Assembly (NCBI RefSeq): GCF_036016755.1 | Contig: NZ_JAYXIH010000001.1 | Location: 124,001-188,000, forward strand | From: Aurantimonas coralicida_A | GTDB taxonomy: Bacteria; Pseudomonadota; Alphaproteobacteria; Rhizobiales; Rhizobiaceae | Direction of reading: 5' to 3' | Length of the DNA stretch: 64,000 bases | Shown here: piece after piece, positions 59,129 to 64,000 of the stretch | Layout of the letters: the number at the start of each line of letters is the position of its first letter | Numbering within the stretch: the stretch's first letter is position 1 | Notes under the pieces: model-generated | Database searches by the model: none | The model's input: the letters and a program-made list of their open reading frames with translations, nothing else | Told to the model about the DNA's origin: nothing | Made by a program: the position numbers and the translations under genes

Positions 59129-60466
59129 ATGGCGGCGAGCAAACACAGACGAACCTTTGGGGAGTACCGCGAGCCTCACACCATCATCATCGCCCGCGGC
59201 GAACAGGTTCGCCATTTCACGGTGGGGCGACGGTCGCTTCTGCTCGGAACGGCCTTTGCGGCTCTGATCTCTCTGACCATTGTCGCGGCGCCGACCTGGT
59301 TCCTCATGCAAGACGATATCGCGGCGCGGCTGACCGCGCGACAAGCCCAGATCCGTCAGGATTACGAACAGCGGATCGCATCGCTGCGTTCGCAACTCGA
59401 CACAGTCACTAGCCGACAGATGATTTCGCAAAAGATCGTCGAGACAAAGGTCGACGTGCTTCTCGATCAGCAGGAAGAGCTCACCGCCCGCTACGACAAG
59501 CTGCGCCCCTTGTATGAACGCGCCCAAGAGGTTGGGGTCGCCCTGGCGTCGATTCCCCTGCCCACACCCAATCCTCGACTCGAGGTGGCGGATTTGCCGA
59601 TGGGAGTGCTCGACACGCTCGTCGAGGACGAGGTCGGCGCTGCGGTTTCGCAGCCCGCTGCGGCCCTCGTCGATCCGATCCGTACCGGCTCGCTCGGCGA
59701 GCGGGCCGCTCTCACGACCGGATTGCGCCCCTCCGCGGCGGCGCCCGCCGAATTGGCCGGGAAGACCCAGGTCGCCGACGCGATGATCCGCGAGGTCGGA
59801 CGCTCCATCGACATCGCCGAACTTCGTCAGATCGAACATCTACAGAGTATGGCGGAGACGGCCCGGACACGAACGCTCAAGATCGCCGCGGCACTGAAAG
59901 CGGCCGGGATCGACGTTCCTGAGCTCGATGAGCAGACTGCCACGGGTGGTCCGTTCGAGCCGGTACCTGTGGACTATGATTTCGACGAATCGTATGCCGA
60001 ACTCGATACGGCCCTGGCATCTTTGCAGAAGGTCCATTTGGTGGCGACGACCCTTCCGATCTCGGCGCCGCTGCCCGGCAGTCGCCTCTCCAGCTCGTTC
60101 GGAATTCGCTCCGATCCCTTTCTCGGACGGCGCGGATTGCACTCGGGCGACGATTATGCCGCGGCGGCAGGCACGCCGGTCCCGGCCACCGCGCCCGGCA
60201 CCGTCACCAAAGCCGGCCGCGCCGGTGGCTACGGCAACCTCGTCGAAATCGACCACGGCAACGGCATTACCACGCGATACGCACATATGTTGCGGGTCGA
60301 CGTTAGCGTGGGCCAGACCGTCGCGAAAGGCACCAAGATCGGCGAGGTCGGCAGCACCGGGCGCAGTACCGGCCCCCACCTTCACTACGAAGTGCGGCGC
60401 GATGACCGAGCCGTCGACCCGGCACGATTTCGTCGCATCGGCCTGAGGATTGGCGCGCTCAGCTGA
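59129..60466 (+). CDS. M23 family peptidase / murein hydrolase activator
   Basis: This 445-aa membrane-anchored protein has a signal-anchor (residues about 40-60), a coiled-coil region (IRQDYEQRIASLRSQLDTVTSRQMISQKIVETKVDVLLDQQEELTARYDKL) and a LytM domain with zinc ligands in GLHSGDDYAAAAGTPV (H and D) and GPHLHYEVRRD (HxH). The catalytic site appears intact, so it may be an active endopeptidase. AGGAACGGGAA precedes ATG 59129. It converges on prfB, 33 nt apart. Confidence 0.93.
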   Translation: MAASKHRRTFGEYREPHTIIIARGEQVRHFTVGRRSLLLGTAFAALISLTIVAAPTWFLMQDDIAARLTARQAQIRQDYEQRIASLRSQLDTVTSRQMISQKIVETKVDVLLDQQEELTARYDKLRPLYERAQEVGVALASIPLPTPNPRLEVADLPMGVLDTLVEDEVGAAVSQPAAALVDPIRTGSLGERAALTTGLRPSAAAPAELAGKTQVADAMIREVGRSIDIAELRQIEHLQSMAETARTRTLKIAAALKAAGIDVPELDEQTATGGPFEPVPVDYDFDESYAELDTALASLQKVHLVATTLPISAPLPGSRLSSSFGIRSDPFLGRRGLHSGDDYAAAAGTPVPATAPGTVTKAGRAGGYGNLVEIDHGNGITTRYAHMLRVDVSVGQTVAKGTKIGEVGSTGRSTGPHLHYEVRRDDRAVDPARFRRIGLRIGALS

Positions 60467-60499
60467 CGACCGGCCTTTACCCGCCCGTCCATCCTGTTC

Positions 60500-61628
60500 T
60501 CAGGCGATATCTTCGACTTCCACGTCGCTGCCATGCACGCGATGGGCCAGTGCCGCTTCCATGAACTCGTCGATGTAACCATCCAGCACGTCTTGGGGTG
60601 ACGTGCTCTCCACCCCGGTGCGCAAGTCCTTCACCAGCTGATAAGGCTGCAGGACGTAAGACCGGATCTGGTGACCCCAGCCGATATCGGTCTTCGATGC
60701 GGCCTCGGCACTCGCCTCTTCCTCGCGCCGCTCGAGTTCGGCCTCGTAGAGCCGCGCGCGCAACATGTTCCACGCCGTTGCGCGGTTCTTGTGCTGTGAG
60801 CGCTCGGCCTGACACTGAACGACGATGCCGGTCGCCAAATGGGTGATGCGCACGGCCGAATCCGTCGTATTGACGTGCTGACCGCCGGCGCCGGACGCGC
60901 GATAGGTATCGATACGCACGTCGGACTCGGACACGTCGATCTGGATCGTGTCGTCGATCACCGGATACACCCAAACCGACGCAAAGGACGTGTGGCGTCG
61001 CGCCTGGCTATCATACGGCGAAATCCGCACGAGGCGATGCACGCCCGATTCGGTTTTCATCCAGCCATAGGCGTTGTGGCCCTTGATGACCAGCGTCGCC
61101 GATTTGATGCCTGCCTCTTCGCCGGCATGTTCCTCGAGAACCTCCACCTTCATCTTGGAGCGGTCGGCCCAGCGCATATACATGCGCAAAAGCATGGCCG
61201 CCCAGTCCTGGCTCTCGGTGCCACCGGCACCGGAATGGACCTCGACATAGGTGTCGTTGGAATCGGCCTCGCCGGCCAGCAACGCCTCGATCTGCCGTTT
61301 GTCGACGTCGGCCCGAATTCCGCGGATCGCCTTTTCGGCTTCCGTCACGATCTCAGAATCGCCCTCCTCCTCGCCCATGGCGATGAGTTCGACGTTATCG
61401 CTGAGCGACTGGTCGAGGCGCTTGATGGAGCTGACCGCTTCGTCGAGATGCTGGCGCTCGCGCATCAGCTTCTGCGCCTCCGCCGCATCGTCCCAGATCG
61501 ACGGATCTTCCGCCTTCTGGTTCAGATGATCGAGGCGCTTGAGGGATTGATCCCAGTCAAAGATGCCTCCTCAGCAGGCTTATGGCCTGCTTGATTTCGT
61601 CGACCATGGTCTCGATCTCGGCACGCAT
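60500..61628 (-). CDS. prfB: Peptide chain release factor 2, with +1 programmed frameshift
   Basis: RF2 terminates at UGA and UAA. The gene begins at ATG 61628 after AGGAG, reads 23 codons to CTT TGA (61562-61557), and needs a +1 slip to continue as LDWDQSLKRLDHL in the downstream frame to 60500; the total is 375 residues. The GGQ motif is in RASGAGGQHVNTTDSAVRITHLATGIVV, and the codon-recognition tripeptide reads SPY in RISPYDSQARRHTSF rather than SPF. It is followed upstream by ponA in the rhizobial order ponA-prfB. Confidence 0.95.
61556..61571 (-). promoter_or_regulatory. prfB autoregulatory +1 frameshift site
   Basis: The minus strand reads AGGAGG-CAT-CTT-TGA-C. The internal Shine-Dalgarno lies three nt before CTT, the same spacing as in E. 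coli prfB, with UGA in the A site. Low RF2 would allow the +1 slip, restoring synthesis. Confidence 0.92.
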
Positions 61629-61752
61629 GCCGCAATCTCCTGATTTACTGGTGATTTGAATGCCGCCCCGACGGTCGCCGGGGCGCTTTGCGCAAGGAAA
61701 AGGGCGGTCGGCCCGCCCTTGAAGCGTCTATAACGCCGATGGCAGCGCTTGG

Positions 61753-64000
61753 CTAGAACAGCCCGCCAGCGCCCTGGACGATGGCCTGCTCGGCTTCCTG
61801 CGAGACTTCGCCGGAGCCGAAACCCGACGCGACCTCGTCCATGCCGATGACCTGGTAGGCATCCGACGGGCCGGTTCCGGGCTTGAACGCCTCCATGATC
61901 ACGTCGGGTCCCGAGCCGCTGGCGCGCATGCCGGACTTCCGGTTGACGGCGATGATCTCCATGCCCTCCGGAGGTTGGAACTCGATCGGCTTGCGGTCTT
62001 TCAAAGCCTCACGCATGAAATCGATGAAGACCGGGGCAGCCATTCCGCCACCCGTCGCCCCGCGGCCCATCGGCGTCGGATTGTCGTAGCCGAGAAAGAC
62101 ACCGGTGACGATATCCGGCGTGAAGCCCACGAACCAGACGTCCTTCTCCTCATTGGTCGTCCCGGTCTTGCCGGCGATCGGAACGCCGAGTTCCTTCACC
62201 TTGGTCGCCGTACCGCGCTGCACGACGCCTTCCATCATCGAGGTGATCTGGTAGGCCGTCATCGGATCGAGGATCTGATCGCGCTCGTCGATCAGCTCCG
62301 GCTCGGGCTGGCCGTCATATCGGGTCGCATCGCATGACTGGCATTGGCGCTGATCGTGTTTGTAGATCGTGCGTCCATACCGGTCCTGGATGCGATCGAT
62401 CAGCGAGGGCTGGAGCGAACGCCCGCCATTGGCGATCATCGAAAAAGCCGACACCATCCGCAGGACCGTCGTTTCGCCCGCGCCGAGCGCCATGGGAAGA
62501 TAGGGCAAGAGCTTGTCGTAAATGCCGAACCGTTCCGCGTATTCGGCGACGAGTTGCATGCCCATGTCCTTGGCCAGGCGGACCGTCATGAGGTTGCGGC
62601 TCTTTTCGATTCCGAGGCGCAGTGTCGATGGGCCGGCGGAGCCGCCGCCGTAATTGGAAGGCTCCCAGAAACCGCCATTGCCGTCGGGCAGTGAAATCGG
62701 CGCGTCGAGGATGACGGACGCGGGGGTGTAGCCATTGTCGAGTGCCGCGGCGTAGACGAATGGTTTGAACGACGATCCGGGCTGCCGATAGGCCTGCGAG
62801 GCCCGGTTGAACTCCGACTCGGCGAAGGAGAAGCCGCCGACCATGGCCAATACGCGGCCGGTCTGCGGCTCCATCGCAACTAGCGCGCCCTGAATCTTCG
62901 GCGGTTGGCGGAGCCGATAGCCGCCGCCTTCCTCGATGCTCTCGACATAGACGACGTCACCACGCGAGACGACATCCGAGGCCGATTTCACCGTGCCCTG
63001 TCGCTCTTTGGTGTTCAGCCGTAGCGCCCACTTCATATCGGCGAGCGCGATCGTGCCGACTTCGCGTTTTGGGCCGAGCGCGCCGGAGACCTGGCGTGCC
63101 GGCTGAAGGCCGATGCTGATCCGGTCGCTGTCGGTGGCGAGAACCACCGCCAAGCGCCACTCGGGCACGTCCGCGAGCGGTTCGACCTTGCCGAGCGCCG
63201 GCCCCCAGTCGCTTCCAATGTCGATCCGCGTCACCGCGCCCCGAAACCCACGCGCCTCGTCATATTTGACCAGCCCACGCTGCAGCGCGGCGCGCGCTTC
63301 GGCCTGCAGCTGTGGATCGAGCGTCGTCCGGACTGACAATCCGCCTTCGTAGAGCGCATCGACGCCATAGCGCTGGATGATCTCGCGCCGGACATCCTCA
63401 GTGAAATACTCTGCTGCCGCCAGATAGGTGTCGGACGAGCGAGGATTGACGCCCAGCGGCTTCTGCTGAGCCTCGACGGCCTCGGCGTCGGTGATAATCT
63501 GGTTCGTGGCCATCTGATCGATGACCCAGTTCCGACGCTCGAGCGCTTTGTCTTCGTCGCGGAACGGATTGTAGTTCTCAGGCGCCTTCGGCAGCGCCGC
63601 GAGATAAGCTGATTCTTCGATCGTCAGCTCACTGACCGGCTTGTCGAAATAGGCCAGCGACGCCGCGGCGATGCCATAGGAGCCGAGCCCGAGGTAGATC
63701 TCGTTGAGATAAAGCTCGAATATCTTGTCCTTCGAATAGGCTTGCTCGATGCGCAGTGAAAGGATCGCTTCCTTCACCTTGCGATCCAGCGTGCGCTCGT
63801 TCGTCAACAGAAAGTTCTTGGCGACCTGCTGGGTGATCGTCGAAGCGCCCTGCATGCGACCGCCTTTGGCCAGGACCAGGACGGCACGGGCGACACCTTC
63901 GAGGTCGATGCCGGGATGCTGATAGAAGTTCTTGTCTTCGGCCGAGAGAAACGCGTTCTTGACCAGATCTGGGATCGCCTGGATCGGCAGAAACAAACGG
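61753..64000 (-). CDS. ponA: Penicillin-binding protein 1A (5' end outside window)
   Basis: This class A PBP has both glycosyltransferase and transpeptidase domains. Visible motifs: EDKNFYQHPGIDLEG, GRMQGASTITQQVAKNFLL and KVKEAILSLRIEQAYSKDKIFELYLNEIYLG for the glycosyltransferase; PGSSFKPFVYA (SxxK), and AGKTGTTNEEKDVWFVGFTPD (KTG) for the transpeptidase. About 748 codons are seen; the N-terminal membrane anchor lies beyond the right edge (the upstream codon is CGT, still in frame). It lies upstream of prfB on the same strand. Confidence 0.96.
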   Translation of the reverse strand, partial: RLFLPIQAIPDLVKNAFLSAEDKNFYQHPGIDLEGVARAVLVLAKGGRMQGASTITQQVAKNFLLTNERTLDRKVKEAILSLRIEQAYSKDKIFELYLNEIYLGLGSYGIAAASLAYFDKPVSELTIEESAYLAALPKAPENYNPFRDEDKALERRNWVIDQMATNQIITDAEAVEAQQKPLGVNPRSSDTYLAAAEYFTEDVRREIIQRYGVDALYEGGLSVRTTLDPQLQAEARAALQRGLVKYDEARGFRGAVTRIDIGSDWGPALGKVEPLADVPEWRLAVVLATDSDRISIGLQPARQVSGALGPKREVGTIALADMKWALRLNTKERQGTVKSASDVVSRGDVVYVESIEEGGGYRLRQPPKIQGALVAMEPQTGRVLAMVGGFSFAESEFNRASQAYRQPGSSFKPFVYAAALDNGYTPASVILDAPISLPDGNGGFWEPSNYGGGSAGPSTLRLGIEKSRNLMTVRLAKDMGMQLVAEYAERFGIYDKLLPYLPMALGAGETTVLRMVSAFSMIANGGRSLQPSLIDRIQDRYGRTIYKHDQRQCQSCDATRYDGQPEPELIDERDQILDPMTAYQITSMMEGVVQRGTATKVKELGVPIAGKTGTTNEEKDVWFVGFTPDIVTGVFLGYDNPTPMGRGATGGGMAAPVFIDFMREALKDRKPIEFQPPEGMEIIAVNRKSGMRASGSGPDVIMEAFKPGTGPSDAYQVIGMDEVASGFGSGEVSQEAEQAIVQGAGGLF

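Overview
The window is a GC-rich alphaproteobacterial chromosome segment, most likely from the order Hyphomicrobiales (Rhizobiales). The evidence is gene order and gene type: dacC-tmk-holB-metG-tatD-metallo-hydrolase, a sufS2-B-C-D-S1-T-A operon preceded by an Irr-type iron box, divergent anmK/tyrS, and bcp-DUF455-M23 peptidase convergent with prfB-ponA. I cannot name genus or species.

Layout. 1-3.3 kb (minus strand): a branched-chain amino acid type ABC transporter (binding protein, LivH, LivM cut by the left edge). 3.6-8.2 kb: a compact aa3-type cytochrome c oxidase operon (subunits II, I, III, III, IV), resembling the alternative coxMNOP set. 8.2-20.3 kb: a redox, sulfur and copper neighbourhood with a DUF2189 membrane protein, two monoheme cytochromes c, a YeeE/YedE transporter pair divergent from an ArsR regulator with the BigR/SqrR cysteine pair, a multicopper oxidase, an L,D-transpeptidase, a zinc alcohol dehydrogenase, a P-type cation ATPase and a periplasmic rhodanese.

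20.5-32.56 kb: an integrated element bounded by a 16-bp direct repeat whose right copy is the 3' end of tRNA-Ser(UGA). It encodes a tyrosine integrase, a primase-helicase, small and large terminase, a lambda-type portal, a prohead protease/major capsid fusion, a gpW-like connector and a DUF2190 capsid protein. It has no recognisable tail, lysis or repressor gene. I read it as a capsid-forming, tail-stealing phage satellite (cf-PICI-like), with a cargo gene related to LprI lysozyme inhibitors and an unexplained inverted array of GGTCCA repeats between its replication and packaging genes. This is the most interesting item here.

33.2-42.7 kb: housekeeping genes (rlpA, dacC, tmk, holB, metG, tatD, a beta-lactamase-fold hydrolase, DUF3597, mazG). 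42.7-50.9 kb (minus): the SUF iron-sulfur assembly operon, with two genes unusual for it (a 71-aa coiled-coil ORF and a VOC-family ORF). 51-64 kb: alpha/beta hydrolase, anmK, tyrS, a 1069-aa AsmA-like protein, bcp, DUF455, an M23 peptidase, prfB with an intact +1 programmed frameshift site, and PBP1A cut by the right edge.

All calls come from reading the sequence and translations; no database search was possible.
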